Source: Microcebus murinus (lineage: Eukaryota > Chordata > Mammalia > Primates > Cheirogaleidae). Taken from it: DNA of 64,000 bases. The notes under the pieces are model-generated. The model was not told where the DNA came from and did not search any database. It saw only the letters and a program-made list of their open reading frames with translations. The position numbers and the translations under genes are program-made. The stretch is from contig NC_134106.1 of assembly GCF_040939455.1 (NCBI RefSeq), forward strand, positions 78,499,001-78,563,000, written 5' to 3'. Shown here piece by piece: positions 1-12,909 of the stretch (position 1 is its first letter; every line of letters starts with the position of its first letter).

Positions 1-349
1 TGCAGTCCAGAACCAAAAAGACAGGGAGCTGCCTGGGGAAGTGATGAGCTAGGAGGTCAAGAATATTGGGAGGATCCCTGGGGGGTAATCACTTGAAATA
101 CCTTAGAGGAGCAGACAGCTCTCCACCCTCAGGCCAGGAAGGAGGCAACAGAGGTGTGAGCCCTGGCATGGAGCAGAGCATTCAGATGGCTGGGATGGAG
201 GGAGAGGCTGCACCCCAGAAACACCCTGCAGGCATGGAGTGCTCTCCCAGCCCGGGCAGTCAGTTGCAGGAAATAGAGCATTGGAGGACAGGATGCAAAC
301 CCAAACTTGGAGTTGAGCACACAGCCAATAGTCCCTGAACACTTGACAA

Positions 350-1060
350 AAGCCATAAAAGAGACAGGCACCAATCCCAACAAATGGAAAAGTTTACATC
401 CAAAGAAGCAGAGTTAATAGAGCAAACAGAACAAGAATTTGGCACATATATAATTAGAATCCTCAGAGAGAAATAAAAGAATATTGCACCCATAAAAAGG
501 AATGTTTTAGAGATCTTGGAAATGAAAAATTTGATGATTGGAATAAAAATCTCTGTAAATGGGCAGAAGCATTGAAGCTGATAAGAGAATAAGTTGAAAG
601 GCTGAGCCACGGAATTCTCTCAGAATAACAAACATGGACAAAGAGACCAGAAGCACAGAAGGTGGTTAAGAAACTTGGAAGACAAACACCAAAGTTTCCA
701 ACTATCTAACGGAACTTCCGGAGGTCAAGGCTGGAGGTTGGGGAGGGGACAGCATACTCATAGCAGTGACCAAGCACAGGTTCCCAGGGCAATGGGCAGG
801 AGCCTATGAAAAGTGCAGGAGTAGAATCGAGGACACTCTGACCAAGCAGGTCACAGTGACACGTCAGGCCTCAGGGATAAAGAGGGGAGCTCCTGGGGGA
901 GGGGAGTGGGGAGAGGTGAGAACACACTGCTACAAAGATAATGTGGAATTCAAGAAGAAACCGGAGCAATGTCTTCCAACTTCTAAGGAAAATATTCCTG
1001 AATTAGCATTCCACGCAAGTAAAAGTATGATACAAGCGTGAGGGCACAGCGAGAGATTTT
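350..1060 (+). repeat. Old L1 5' region fragment (L1M/HAL1-like)
   Basis: Reads like the A-rich 5' UTR to ORF1 start of old L1s: 'catccaaagaagcagagtt', 'cttggaaatgaaaaatttg', 'atgattggaataaaaatctc' and 'catggacaaagagaccag'. All frames are broken. Subfamily not assigned. Confidence 0.55.
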
Positions 1061-1169
1061 CAGACATGCAGGATTCAAAAATTGACTTGAAAGAAGAATT
1101 AACTCAAGAAGTACGATACAAGAAGCAACAAAACAACTGGGAAGTCTTATTAAGTCCAAGTGTTGACTA

Positions 1170-1780
1170 TTTTAAAAACTGAGATATCATTCACATCCCA
1201 TGAAATTCATCCTTTTGAAGTGTAGAGTTCAGTGATTTGTGATAGTATATTCACGAGGTTATGCAACCATCTCTGCTAATTCCAGAACATTTTTATCACT
1301 CTGAAAAGAAAGCTTGTGTCCATCAGCAGTTGCTCCCCATTACCCCACCACCCACATTCCTGGCAACTACTGTGTTCTGTCTCTACGAATTTGCCTGTTC
1401 TGGGTATTTCACATGAATAGAATCATCCACTGTGATCTTTTGTGTCTGGCTTCTTGTACTTAGCACAGTGTTTCCAAGGTTCACCCACGTTGTAGCACGT
1501 ATCCGTATTCCCTTTTTGTTCCATTGTATGGGAATATCCATTTCTTTATCCATTTATCAGTTAATGGGCTGTTCTCATTTTTTGACTATTATGAATGATG
1601 CTGTTATGAAAATTCATGTGCAAAGTTTTGTGTGAATATGTTTTCAGCTCTCTTGGGTATATACCCCGGAGTGGGATTGCTGGGTCACATGGTAGCTCTA
1701 TGTTTAACGTTTTGAGGAACTGCCAAACTGTTTTCCACAGCAGCAACTCCCTTTTGTATTCCCAGCAGCCGGCCTTGCTC
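1170..1780 (-). repeat. Old L1 ORF2/3' region, antisense
   Basis: Plus strand contains 'gcaaccatctctgctaattc', 'gtacttagcacagtgtttcc', 'gaatgatgctgttatgaa', 'tatataccccggagtggg', 'attgctgggtcacatgg' and 'ggaactgccaaactgttttc', all standard antisense L1 text. Many stops; no function. Confidence 0.85.
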
Positions 1781-2109
1781 CCTGCCGGAAGGGAGGCCAC
1801 CGTGCTACCCACTGCAAAGGAAGACAAGTCCCGAGGTCTCACTGGGCCTTGCTCAAAACCACCCAGGTCTTCATTCTAGTTTCACAGGAGGTCAGCATAG
1901 GACTCTCTCCCTTTTCTGAGGAGTCCCCAAGACAACGGATGCCAACTACTCCCACATCCAGCAGCGAGTGACACCCACTAAGCAGGGTTTGTGGTGGAGA
2001 CAGCAGAGAACTGTGGTTCAGCGCCTGAGCTTACGGCCCACTCGAGGCCAGTAAAGGAAGCTGGAGAGGCCACAAGAAGGGCTGGCGTTAAGGAGAGGAA
2101 GAGTTAGCA

Positions 2110-2510
2110 CTAGGGCCACTGTAACAAAACACACATGCTGGGGGGCTTAAACATCAGAAACTCACTGTCTCACAGTTCTGGAGGCTGGGAGCCCAAGACT
2201 GAGGTGCTGGCAGGGTTGGTCCCTTCTGAGGGCTGTGAGGGACAGCTTGGTTCCAGGCCTCTCTCCACCGTGTGCACGGCCACCCTCTCGCTGCCTCTTC
2301 ACGCAACCATCCTTCTGTGGGTGCACAGCCCCGGCACCCACATTTTCTCTTCTTACAAGGACACCATCAGGTTGCATCAGGGCCTGCCCTAATGGCCTCA
2401 TTTTAACTTAATTACCTCTTTAAAGGGTCTGTCTCCAAATACAGTCACTGGGGCTCAGGACATCCACATGTGAATTTTGGGGGGACACATTCAGCCTATA
2501 TAAGTTGGCA
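2110..2510. repeat. Interspersed repeat, family not assigned
   Basis: Contains 'gggccactgtaacaaaacac', 'ctcacagttctggaggctgg', 'ctaatggcctcattttaac', 'ctccaaatacagtcactggg' and 'tgtgaattttggggggacac'. This succession recurs in mammalian genomes, but I cannot name the family with confidence. Confidence 0.6.
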
Positions 2511-3639
2511 CATCCCTCTGTCTGTCAGGGGAAGGACAGGTGAGAGAGCCCTGTGATGGGAATGGAGGAGGCAGGAGGAAGAAAGGAGTTTTATTTCAAA
2601 GATCCATCAAGGACACCCCAAGACAGAGTCAGCACCAGGCAGGGAACCCAGCCCCAGGTACATCCAGGTCAGTGATGGCAGAGCCTCCCTCCCCCTGCTT
2701 CAGGGTGGAGGAGTTGGAAACTGTTGAAGGAACACCAGGCAGGGAAATAGCAAAGAGGTGACCACATCCCCACATCCCTTTGCCAGCTGCCCACTTCCCA
2801 CTGGCAGCTGTGCAGGCAAAAGCTTTAACTTTAATCGGAGTCTGAATAACACAGAGGCTGGGCTCTTTAATGGCTAAAATGTGATTAGCTCTTGTGATTA
2901 GATCAACAGAAGATTTTTTTTTTTTATTATCTGAGGGTGCCTGGAAAAGTTAGGGTGTCAATCCTAGAATTCATCCAAGGATGTCGGAAGAACTGACCTC
3001 TAGAGGGGCTTGAACAGGTGCTGGTGGGCAGGTGCTAGTGGTAGGAAGTACCAAGTAGTTTTCCAACTGCTTCTTGTGGGTTAATTCATTCTGCTGGTTC
3101 AATGCACCCATGCACTAGCCAAGAGGTAAAATCTGCTTCCTTGATGAGCATGGGAGAATCTGTTAGACTCCAGAATGATCTTGAAAAGTGGCCAGGAAGA
3201 TATAAAACATGCATGCAACAAAAGTCCTAGGGAGGTGTGGGGACAAGCCTGCCCATCAAGCACTGGGAGATCTGGTGGCCTCAGTCAGACCCGCTCCAGG
3301 CAGTGCCTTCAGGTGGGGCAGAGAGGCCAAAGCTCTAGGTCCACTCTGGGTATGGCAGCCTCTGAGCAGGGAGCACAGGGACAGGGAAGGAAGGCAGAAG
3401 GAAGCTGCCACCACATTTCTGGAACACCTTTGTTCTTCTGTTTACTCAGGCTGCTGTGTCTTGGGGAAATGCACATTACGTATATAAAATGCTCCAGCTT
3501 GGTGGTGGTGAGAGCATCTGAACGCCAGCCCAATAACACTGGTATGGACCTTGGCTCCTGGAGAACAGGGACTGAGAATGGGCAGGGACTTGGCTGGCAG
3601 TAAGGGCTCATGAAGTCATTATGCACTTCATTTAAATGA

Positions 3640-5120
3640 ACTTCAAAAAGTTCATTTATAGGGAATTTATAGTGGATGGTTAATTTAAAAAACACATCTA
3701 GGCCAAAATTTTGCAAAAGAAGGACAAAGTTGGAGGACCCACATTTCCCGATTTCAGATATTACTACAAAGTTACAGTAATCAGGACAGTGTGGTACTGT
3801 CACATAGAGATCACTGGAATGGAATTTAGAGTCCAGAAATAAACTCTTGAGAGTGGTCAGTTGATTTGGACAAGGATGCCAGGACAAGTCAATGGGGAAA
3901 GAATAGTCTTTAACAAATGCTTCGGAGACAACTGGATATCCACATGCAAAAGAACGAAGGTGGATGCTTTTCTCACACCATGCACAAACATTAACTTAAA
4001 ATGAACCATAGAGCTAAACTGTGGAGCTAAAACTTTAAAACTCCTTGAAGAGACTATAGAAGCAGATCTTCATGACCTCGGATTAAACACAAAAGCCTAA
4101 GACACAAAATTTCAAATAGGTAAATTAGACCATCAAAACTAACAACTTTGACACAACAAAGGACACTATCAAGAAAGTTAAAAGATACCCCACAGAATGG
4201 GAGAAAATATTTACAGATCATATATCTGATGAGGATCTTGCATCCAGAACAAATAAAAACCCTAATAATTTAATAATAAAAAGAAAACCCGATTTAAAAA
4301 ATAGGCAAATGATTTGAATAGATATTTCCTTAAGGAAGATATAAAAATGGCCAATAAGCAAATAGAAGGATGCTCAACATCATTGGTTGTTAGGAAAATG
4401 CAAATCAAAGCCACAGTGCAATACCATTTCACATCAGGACGACTATAATAAAAATGATGGACGAAAACAAGTGTTGGCAAACTTGTTCCAACGTGAAGAA
4501 ATTGGAACCCTCAGACATTGCTGGTGCTAATGTATCATGGTGCTCCTCCTGTGAAAAACAGTTTGGCAGTTCCTCAAAAAATTAAACATATATGACCCAA
4601 CAATTCCACATCTAGGTATATACCCAAAAGGATTGAAAACGTATCTTCACACAAAAGTTTGTGCTGTGTAGGTTCATACTACTATTATTTACAATAGCCA
4701 AAAAGTGGAAAAAAAAAACCAATGTCCATCATTTGATGAATAATCAAAACACAGTCCATCCATCCAATGAAATATATAAGCCATAAATAAAAGTGAAGTG
4801 CTAATACCTGCTACAACATGGATGAACCTTGAAAACATGTTAAGTGAAAGAAGAAAAACATAAAAGGCCACATGTTGTAAGATTCCATTTATATGGAAGA
4901 AATGTCTAGAATAGACAAACTCATAGAGACAGAAACTAGATTACTGGTTGCCAGGGGCTGAGGGAAGGAAGCATAGGGCATGACTTTTAATGGGTACAGG
5001 GTTGCTTTTTAGGCTGATGAAAATGTTCTGGAATTAGATTGAGGTGATGGTTATATAATCTTGTGACTCTACATTTTAGAGGATGAATTTTATGGTTTGT
5101 GAATACTTCAATTCTAAAAA
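3640..5120 (+). repeat. Old L1: ORF2 C-terminal part and 3' UTR
   Basis: Reads through an ORF2 end with many stops ('aagttacagtaatcagg', 'aaatggccaataagcaaat', 'atgctcaacatcattgg', 'gaaaatgcaaatcaaagcc', 'tatacccaaaaggattg', 'acatggatgaaccttgaa') into the 3' UTR ('ggttgccaggggctgagg', 'tgaaaatgttctggaat'). A 1.5-kb pseudogenised copy of the same kind as the antisense piece at 1170-1780. Confidence 0.9.
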
Positions 5121-5129
5121 TGTAACGAG

Positions 5130-5520
5130 TGAAACTAAATATCTATCAATAGAGAATGTTAAATAAACTATGGTCGATTGTACTATAGAGACATTGAGCA
5201 GACGTTTCAAACAATGAAGTAGATCTTTATGTGTCAATATTTAAAAATGCCCCACACTTACTACTATAAATGATATCAGCAAGTTTCAGAACACAGAACA
5301 GCATATATAATGTGACCTGATTTGTATTAAACGCACACACAACACACAGACATAAAATGATTATATACAGATGAACCTAATTGACAAGAGTGAATCTCTT
5401 TGGGTAAAACTAGGTGGGAATTAAGGGGAACTCTTATCTAATCATATTGTGCACCTTTTTATAAATAACAAGAATGCATTCTTTTATTACTTGCTTGATT
5501 GAAAATAAATTTTAAAAAGG
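5130..5520 (+). repeat. Old L1 3' end (L1ME-like)
   Basis: 'tatctatcaatagagaatg', 'taaataaactatggtcgatt', 'gaagtagatctttatgtg' and 'gtgcacctttttataaat' form a second L1 3' end directly behind the first. Diverged, no ORF. Confidence 0.7.
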
Positions 5521-5754
5521 GGGAAAATAAATGCAGTAAATTAAAAATGACTTAAGTTAGCCTTTAGCATTGAATATGTTAAATGTTTATCTGCTGTTTG
5601 TGTTTGAACCATGTCACATAGTAACAGCTTATGTGCACTGCTTTACAGTAAACAAGGCTTTGGCATGTAAAAAAACCAAAACCAAAAACCCTTAATAAGA
5701 AATTCCAGGCTCTGTCATAGGTTCTTTTTCACTCTAAAATGACTGTTGTGTGTG

Positions 5755-5890
5755 TGTATATTTCTTTTTTTTTTATTTCTAAATTTCAGAATATTGTGTG
5801 GGTACAAACATTTTGGTTACATATATTGCCTTTGCACTGCCCAAGCCAGAGCTACAAGCATGCCCATCCCACAGAGAGTGCAGAAAATAA
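5755..5890 (-). mobile_element. Strepsirrhine L1 3' end, antisense fragment
   Basis: After a T-run: 'tgtgtgggtacaaacatttt', 'ggttacatatattgcctttg', 'cactgcccaagccagagc' and 'tacaagcatgcccatcc'. This is the reverse of the strepsirrhine L1 3' UTR, the same family as at 54161-54562. Confidence 0.8.
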
Positions 5891-5899
5891 TATGGAGAT

Positions 5900-8800
5900 A
5901 CCTCAAAGAACTAGTGACGCTTAACGTTTCCTTCCAAGAGCATTCTCAAATTGGTACCTCTTTCTTTTAAACACTGTTGTCTGTCTTAGTAATTTGGGTG
6001 GGTTCATACTTTTGTAGGGGAAAAGGTAGTTTATTTCATGACTAGTTGACTATAAAACAAAATGCTGTTACATGAGAAAAGAGAACATTCTGCTTAACAA
6101 GAAGTTCAAGGAAAAGACATTGGGATGTTTTTGAGACAGAGTGATGTTGATTTCAAGATTTATTAAGACATTAGAAAAGTAATTTCACTGATGAATTAAT
6201 ATTTCCCTTTAAATATAAAAGTGCTTATCCTTACAAACCCTTAAGGCTCATTCTGTTACAGTACAGTAAGGTGTTTTCCCCATTCCAGAAACTGTGCTGC
6301 ATGAGTTTCATGTGAATTATAGAAACAGCAAAATCTCCAAACAGTAAAATATGCAGTCAATGATCCCATCATTTTTATACCTGTAAATTGTAGACTCAGA
6401 CAGAAATACAAGATCCCCCTGGACAAATTGTTAATATTAGATATGCGCTCCACTCCTTCCTGATATCTTGCCAAAATAATTCACTATCAAATTATTCACG
6501 ATAATTTGAATTTGCAATCTGATAAATACAATTGTGTGGGAGCAACTTTTATTCTTACATGAGGAGGAAGAGAAAGGGGATTTAACATTTGCACTGCCTT
6601 ATACAGATATGAACAATCACCAAAGTGAAGACTTTAGGCTCCAGGCGTGCAGACATCTAAGAAGTAGCCTGGGAAATGAGGCTCTGCCCAGAAACAAGAG
6701 CGTGGGCCTGCTTAGCGGGGATCCATTGAGATTCCCTTGGAAAAAGTATTCATAAATTTTGAGAAGAAAGGCTGGAGGATGTGGTCATTCCTAAAGCCAC
6801 TGGTCTTTATTTACTGCTTGGGTTGAGATTTTTATCACATACTCAAAGACACAGATAAGATGTTGATGCTTAATAGAACCCTTATGACTACCTGGATTAA
6901 AACAGTGACTATCAAAGCAGATTCTGCACTTTTTCTCCATAACCATATCCAAAATGCACTAACAAGAAGCCCCAAATGAATATCACATAACAAAAATGAA
7001 CTTGAGCTATTTTAATAGAGAATAACTAGATGAAATATGAAAATGGTATTGGACCTAATACAGCATTTTCATCATTGCTACCATATATGTACATTTTCCA
7101 CAACATAAATTACTGTACAGAATTGTCCTATTTAAAATCTTCAATTCTTGAAACCATCCTAAGATTGATTCCTGTAATAGGAGAAGACGAAGGCCCTAGA
7201 ATTTGTTTTTGTGACTGCTAAAGATGGGAAAGTCTCGAGGGAGGCAGGCAGGGCTCCCATGTTGCTGACGGCTTTCCCAAGACCGAGACGCAGAGTTTGA
7301 AATGGTGTTTGATGTGACACACTAGGCCTTTGATATCAGAATATTGAATTAGAGTTGCCTCCTCCATGAATAAACCTCCAAGATGACACAGCATACGAAA
7401 AATGGTTCAATTTTAAATTCTCTCTCTGGCTGAGGCAAACTTCACGGTAGCAACTTTAAATTTTTACAGAACTATGAAAGCAGTACCCTATTATACTGTA
7501 ATAGGTGTGTTAGTTCCTTAACATCTTGCCTGAGAAAAGGTGAAGACCAAGCATCCAGCTGATATATCTGCTCCTGCTAATGAACATCATGCTGCTGCTC
7601 TAGCATTCTTTACCTAAATACCCGAATTTACATTGGGCAAGGTCTTGTGCTCCTGTGAACGGGCATTATTATTGATTTGGGCTTAAATCAATAATAATGG
7701 CAGGATCTTTCAGAATCTCTGGCCCTTGTTCCTCTTTCCTGCAGAAAGATTAGGAAAGGGATTTCCAATGAGTGTGGAAAGACTGAGCATCTCATGACTA
7801 TTTTGGTTAAGCTCAGAGCACTGATTTAGGGACACAAAGTAGTCACACTAGCCCTGCATTTAAATAGGAGAAATATAAGAACTAAAAATTTCAATCCATC
7901 ATTTAGAGCTTTGACCTAGTGGTATGAAACATCCACATCATTGGTTGGATTTCCAGTCTTTGTCTGGATGTTTTGGGTTAGCATGTTCAGTGTCTGGTGG
8001 GGTAAGCACAAAAATCAGTGAGCTCATATGTTGATTTTCCTCTCTCTTGGTACAGTAAGGTTTTGCCTACAATTAAATGATTATGTTGAGGCGAGCACCT
8101 AACCCACTAGAGGAAAAAAAATGATCCCTTTTCTCTAGAGAGGTTTCCTCTTTCCCTAAGTTCATGCATGACATACCCAAGTCCCTTATGACAGATCCCC
8201 TTTCTCAGGGACAAACCTCCCAGAGCAGCTGTCCTTTAACCACTACCCCACTCCAAAAAAAAAAAAAAAAAAAATCATCAAAGGCACCAGATTCACCTGA
8301 AGAGGACTCAGCCTCCCGGCATCCAAAGGAAAACCAGGAGAGCACAGCGAAGGAGACTGTGCCATGGGCCCCTGGCTCTATGGGGACGTTTGAGGCATGG
8401 TGTTCAGTAGGCAAGTCATTTTCTCATGGAAGATGGCAGACACTGGAAGCTTGACCCAATGTTGCTTCTTCCCCTTTCCATCAGGATAGACCCTGATTTC
8501 TTATGGCTTGACAAGGAGGGTGGGACTGTACCACCAACAGCGGGGTAGTTGGCACCTTCCATTGAAGCTTTTAGAGCTCTGCCCACAACCAGGAAGGACT
8601 CAGAGTGGTGGCCACACAGGGGGAGGAGTTCCCTCACCATCGTCTGCCCTGGCTGTTCCTGTCACCCTCCCGATTCAGGATGGGGAGGGGGAGGGTGCTG
8701 TGGCTACCCTGCTGTCACCCTCTCGGTCCTCTAGATCCTAGGCAGATCTAGGCCCTAGAAGAAAGTACCATCTCCCACATCGTACACCTGTGCATCCAGG

Positions 8801-9399
8801 TGCCTACAGACGTAGTGCATTTCCTTTGCCTTTGTTCTTACGGTAATGCTTAAACTCTGCTGAGTGACAACTGTGCATCTCAAAATGCTGGCCCAAGTCT
8901 GTTGACCCTCATACTTGCTCAGTAAAGTAGTTGATGGGTACAGTTACACTTAACATAAATGAGACTGAGGCATGGAGAGAAGCTTTGTTCAAGGATCAGG
9001 TGTGGCAGGGCAAAGGAAGAGAGTGTTCCGGTACCCAGTTGTGGTTCTGATGGCTTAGCCCCAACACCAGTGAGCTCTTGTATTGAAGTTTTGTTTCTTT
9101 AAAGCCCCCACTGTCTCTAATTACTGTTCTACTAAACAGTCAAGACAGTAAATCTGACTTACAGAACTTAGAAGGAAAAACCCCTAAAGGAACAAGAAAT
9201 TCAACTCAGCTCCCAGAGGACATTTTGGGTTGGTTGGAAACCCTGAGAACTTCAGCGGATTAATAATGTTTGCAAATTACTCAAAAGAAAGTGTCAATGT
9301 TGTTATGTTACTACTTAAATAGGCTTCAGTGATAGCTGGTGATACTCTGAAAGTGTCTACAACCAAATATCAGCGTGATATACGCTCGGAATTATTGAC
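5900..9399. other. AT-rich non-coding stretch downstream of (or distal) AFF3 3' UTR
   Basis: No coding frame with recognisable content and little repeat signal, apart from a 20-A run at 8255-8274. It contains minus-strand AATAAA at 6805-6810, 6159-6164 and 6030-6035, which could serve a distal AFF3 polyadenylation site, and a strong hairpin at 7664-7699. Whether it is transcribed cannot be read from sequence alone. Confidence 0.6.
7664..7699. other. Perfect 15-bp inverted repeat
   Basis: Arms CATTATTATTGATTT (7664-7678) and AAATCAATAATAATG (7685-7699) are perfectly complementary with a 6-nt spacer GGGCTT. Confidence 0.85.
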
Positions 9400-12300
9400 A
9401 TCTTAACTACATGGCTGTATTTTAGGCTTTGTAATCACACATGCCATGGGATGAAGGTAATATCGGAGACTCGAAAACTGTTCTTTAAAAAGTCAAATAC
9501 CTTTGGCTACTGTGGATGGAATGCTGTTCAATCAAGTAGTGCACACTTTTCGATGTTAAGTTTTTTCTCTTTGCTTATAGGGGCATCTAGAAATAAAGGG
9601 ATCAAAAATACTGGGCGAAAATCAGTTTTGTTTTATGAAAGACTGAAGCCTTGAAGAACAACAAGGAAACTAGAATATCATAATTATTTTTATAACCCAA
9701 CAGTGCTGTCTGAAAATCCTAAACATTGGTGCTATTTTACATCATGTCTGGATACAATATTTCCTGATGAGCTTTTCCTATTTTAAAAATGGGTAAAAAA
9801 CCAGAAGCTTGATTCAGCTTCTCAGGCCTCATCAATACTTCCTGATGCTTAAAGACAAATGCTGATCCTTGTGTTGACTTGCAATTAGTGCCTTGAATTC
9901 ATCCCTCAGATCAATGTCTTTAAAATTGGCTGCAAGAGGTGGATTTTCAAAGTAATGCACAGAGATTTAATCCCCTGGTTCCCATTACTGTGAGTAAGAG
10001 CTGTGAATCTAAATCCCCTTGCAGCTGACCCAAAATTTACCCCCTGCTGCCTCAGAGTGCCAATTAAATAATAAAAACCAAAACCGTGGTCAGATGTAAT
10101 TAGTTTGAGAACAGAGTTTATAATTTTCCTCATGCCAAGCAAACAAGTTAACCCCTTTGGTGACATACACAGAATTATTTGGACAAAGAGAACACAAGTC
10201 TTAAGTCTGAACACTTCTTGTGCTATTTGCCAGGAGGCTGTAATATTGAAAAACTGTGCTCTTCTGAGAACGGGAAAAAGAAATAAACTCTGGCTCCAAA
10301 TTGTTGGAAATGCAGTTCATGTGATCAGGTTTTTTCCTCACCTTCTTTCATTATTAAAAAAAGAAAAATGTCCTTCAAGACTTCAGTCAATCCATGTTTC
10401 TTCTTAGGGTGTTACTTTTTAAAAATATGATTCTGGTAGGAACAGACTTCAGCTGTGTAGCAGGCAAAGCTGCAAAAGAGAAAACTCTTGAAAGGCTGCT
10501 GGGCGTGTCTTAGCCCAAACCAGCTCTGAAAGAGTATCAAGCTTTGTGGTTCCCGAAGCAAGCAAGGCCACATCCCCCAGCCCGGCGTCTTTGGGATGAA
10601 GTGTTCTCCATGGTGACCAGAGCCAGGGTTCTTCTGCTCGCCTCTGCTTGGGTTAACAAGGACGCAGCTGAACTGTCCATCAGGAAACAAACCCTTTCTG
10701 CATTTTTCTCTATAGATACACGTGAATTGTCTAAGATGGTACAGTGGGAAAAAGACAAAGGATCTTTGAATGTAAAAATACGGGATAATTGTTGTTTCTG
10801 TTGCTGTTTCCACTTATTTAGGTCTGTTTGGGGAGGAGGAGAAGGAAAAGGGTGGGGGATAAGGCTAAAAATGAGGTTAACAAAAAACATAGGAGGATAT
10901 ATTATGTCAAGCAACTGGGTCTAACATTTCTATCTTCTTTAGTTCAAAATTCCCTTATTTTACACAACCAAATATTGCAAATATGATTCCAGCATGTTGG
11001 TTTGAGTTGGAAAGGCCTGGCACACAAGTCAGAGAATTAACTTGTGACCTTCAAGAACATTGAGCAAAACAGTATCCCAGGGCCACTGGCTGAACAGAAA
11101 TCCATGTAACCCTCAAGATGAACTTCTCAAGCTTCCTTTTCAGCCTTCTTGGGGATACTGGACAGTGTGTGTGCATGTATCAGGAAATGGGTAAGACAAG
11201 TAGCAAACTCTTGTTATAATGAAGATAAACATAATTTTTCCCCACGAAAAATATCAGATTTAAATGATAATCTGTGAGAGCTAGACTGAAAACATTCATG
11301 AAATAAAAAGGTTGCTTCTAAAGAGACTATAAACTGGGAACTGGAATATTGACTTGAACGTATTTTGATTCTAAAGTTTCCTTGTAAAAATATTCACAGA
11401 AATTGGTGGACATTTTTTAGGTACAACTCAATTTCTCTCATTTACAACATAAGTCATTTAATGTAACATTTGCGACCTTAGAAAGGCAGACATATTTAAT
11501 CCAAGTCTGTTTATAAATTCCAATTTCACATGGATTAAAAACTGCAGATAAATTAAGTCACAATAATATCCTGTACATGCATTAAGGCTGGTGACTGCTA
11601 AAGTCTCTTGGGTATCTACAAACAGGAAATCACACGCAGATTACTGGGTCTGAAGAATGTCTACATCATTAAAAAAATCTTGCTTTTTTTTTTTTTTTTG
11701 GTGATACAGATTTCAACAGTAACTCTGGAAAACTGTGAAAAATGTTATTTAAAAATATATATGTATATGCTACTGCACAGTTTCAAAGATGTGATTCATA
11801 AATAATGTTGGCTGCACTGATTAATTTTATAACAATTACTGCACTTCCAAGGTGATGCGAACACGCAGTGATTTATACTCAATATTAGGCACTAGTAATA
11901 TCCTTCAGGCGTACTACAGTTTTATGTTAGCTGTATTGTACATATATATTTTTAAATGTATGCATTTATACAAACTGTGTATATTATGTATGGGGTGTCG
12001 GAAATGTACACATCACTGTTATATAATACACACATTGTTGTACATATTAGGATAAGTTTTAGTGCAGAAAGTCTTGTTGCATTGCATTCCATGTGTTCAC
12101 TCTAGTACACAATTTGTCAACTCTTCAGATTATTTTTCCAGTACATTCCTTTTTAGATAGTGGGCCCAAGTTTCCATTTGCAATTTGAAAGTTTCCAGAA
12201 ATGTCTGTTTCAACCAAACCTCTCTCTCCAGGCACAATTCTGCACATGAGTCTGATCTGTGTAGAGCAGTAACAAAGGCCAAATTTTGATCAGGAATACA

Positions 12301-12429
12301 TATGGGCTACTCTCTCTCAAAGATAATTTAACATTGTGATAAAGGATGGCACTCATTCAAGTTATGGGAGGATAAGGTCAGCTGAACTTGTGTTGAACTT
12401 CTGAGGAAAGAATGTCTTCAAATGGAAAG

Positions 12430-12620
12430 AAGTGGTAATAAAAATATTATGTTTAAATTCTAGAGTTGCTGGAAGGATATACATCAAACCGTAAGCGGTG
12501 GTTGTCCCAGGGGGATGGGACAACCAGGGACTTACACTTTCTACATTTCTGTATTTTTTGAATTTTTACAATGAGCAGGTATTACTTTTATAATCAAGAG
12601 AACACAAGAAAGAGATTTCA
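12430..12620 (+). repeat. Old L1 3' end (L1ME-like) inside the AFF3 3' UTR
   Basis: 'ggaaggatatacatcaaacc', 'gggacttacactttctac', 'ttttgaatttttacaatgag' and 'cattacttttataatca'-like tail (here 'gtattacttttataatc'). It lies opposite to AFF3 transcription. Confidence 0.75.
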
Positions 12621-12874
12621 ACTTGGAACAGAACTAAAAAAAAAGGAACAGTTTTGAATAACTTTCATAGACAAGAATCAGAAGATGGTTCTTTACCAAA
12701 CTCATCTGCACCAAACCCAAGAGAGACTGCTGCCCTGATGTGCTTCATGGATGAAATGAGACACAGTGATAGAAAATGCATGCTCCAATCATCCCCTAGA
12801 CTGACCAGTTTTAAGAAATTTTGTTGGGAAACATGGGTCATCAGAGTGCTGATGAAACGCTGCTGGTATAACCA

Positions 12875-12909
12875 CCGGAAAGCCCCACCTGGTAGATGGG
12901 GCTTTCCGG
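12875..12909 (-). other. Perfect 13-bp hairpin in probable AFF3 3' UTR
   Basis: Arms CCGGAAAGCCCCA (12875-12887) and TGGGGCTTTCCGG (12897-12909) are perfectly complementary around a 9-nt loop. GC-rich in an AT-rich setting. Confidence 0.8.

Noticed and set aside
3309..3887. Minus-strand open frame of 192 codons
   Set aside because: Its first half reads the wrong strand of an L1 ORF2 remnant and the rest has no recognisable domain.
8255..8274. 20-A run as a retroposon tail
   Set aside because: No retroposed gene or SINE body is recognisable just upstream and no target duplication was found.
12499..12526. 11-bp perfect hairpin (TGGTTGTCCCA ... TGGGACAACCA)
   Set aside because: It lies within the L1 3'-end remnant, whose text explains most of it. 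Treated as incidental.
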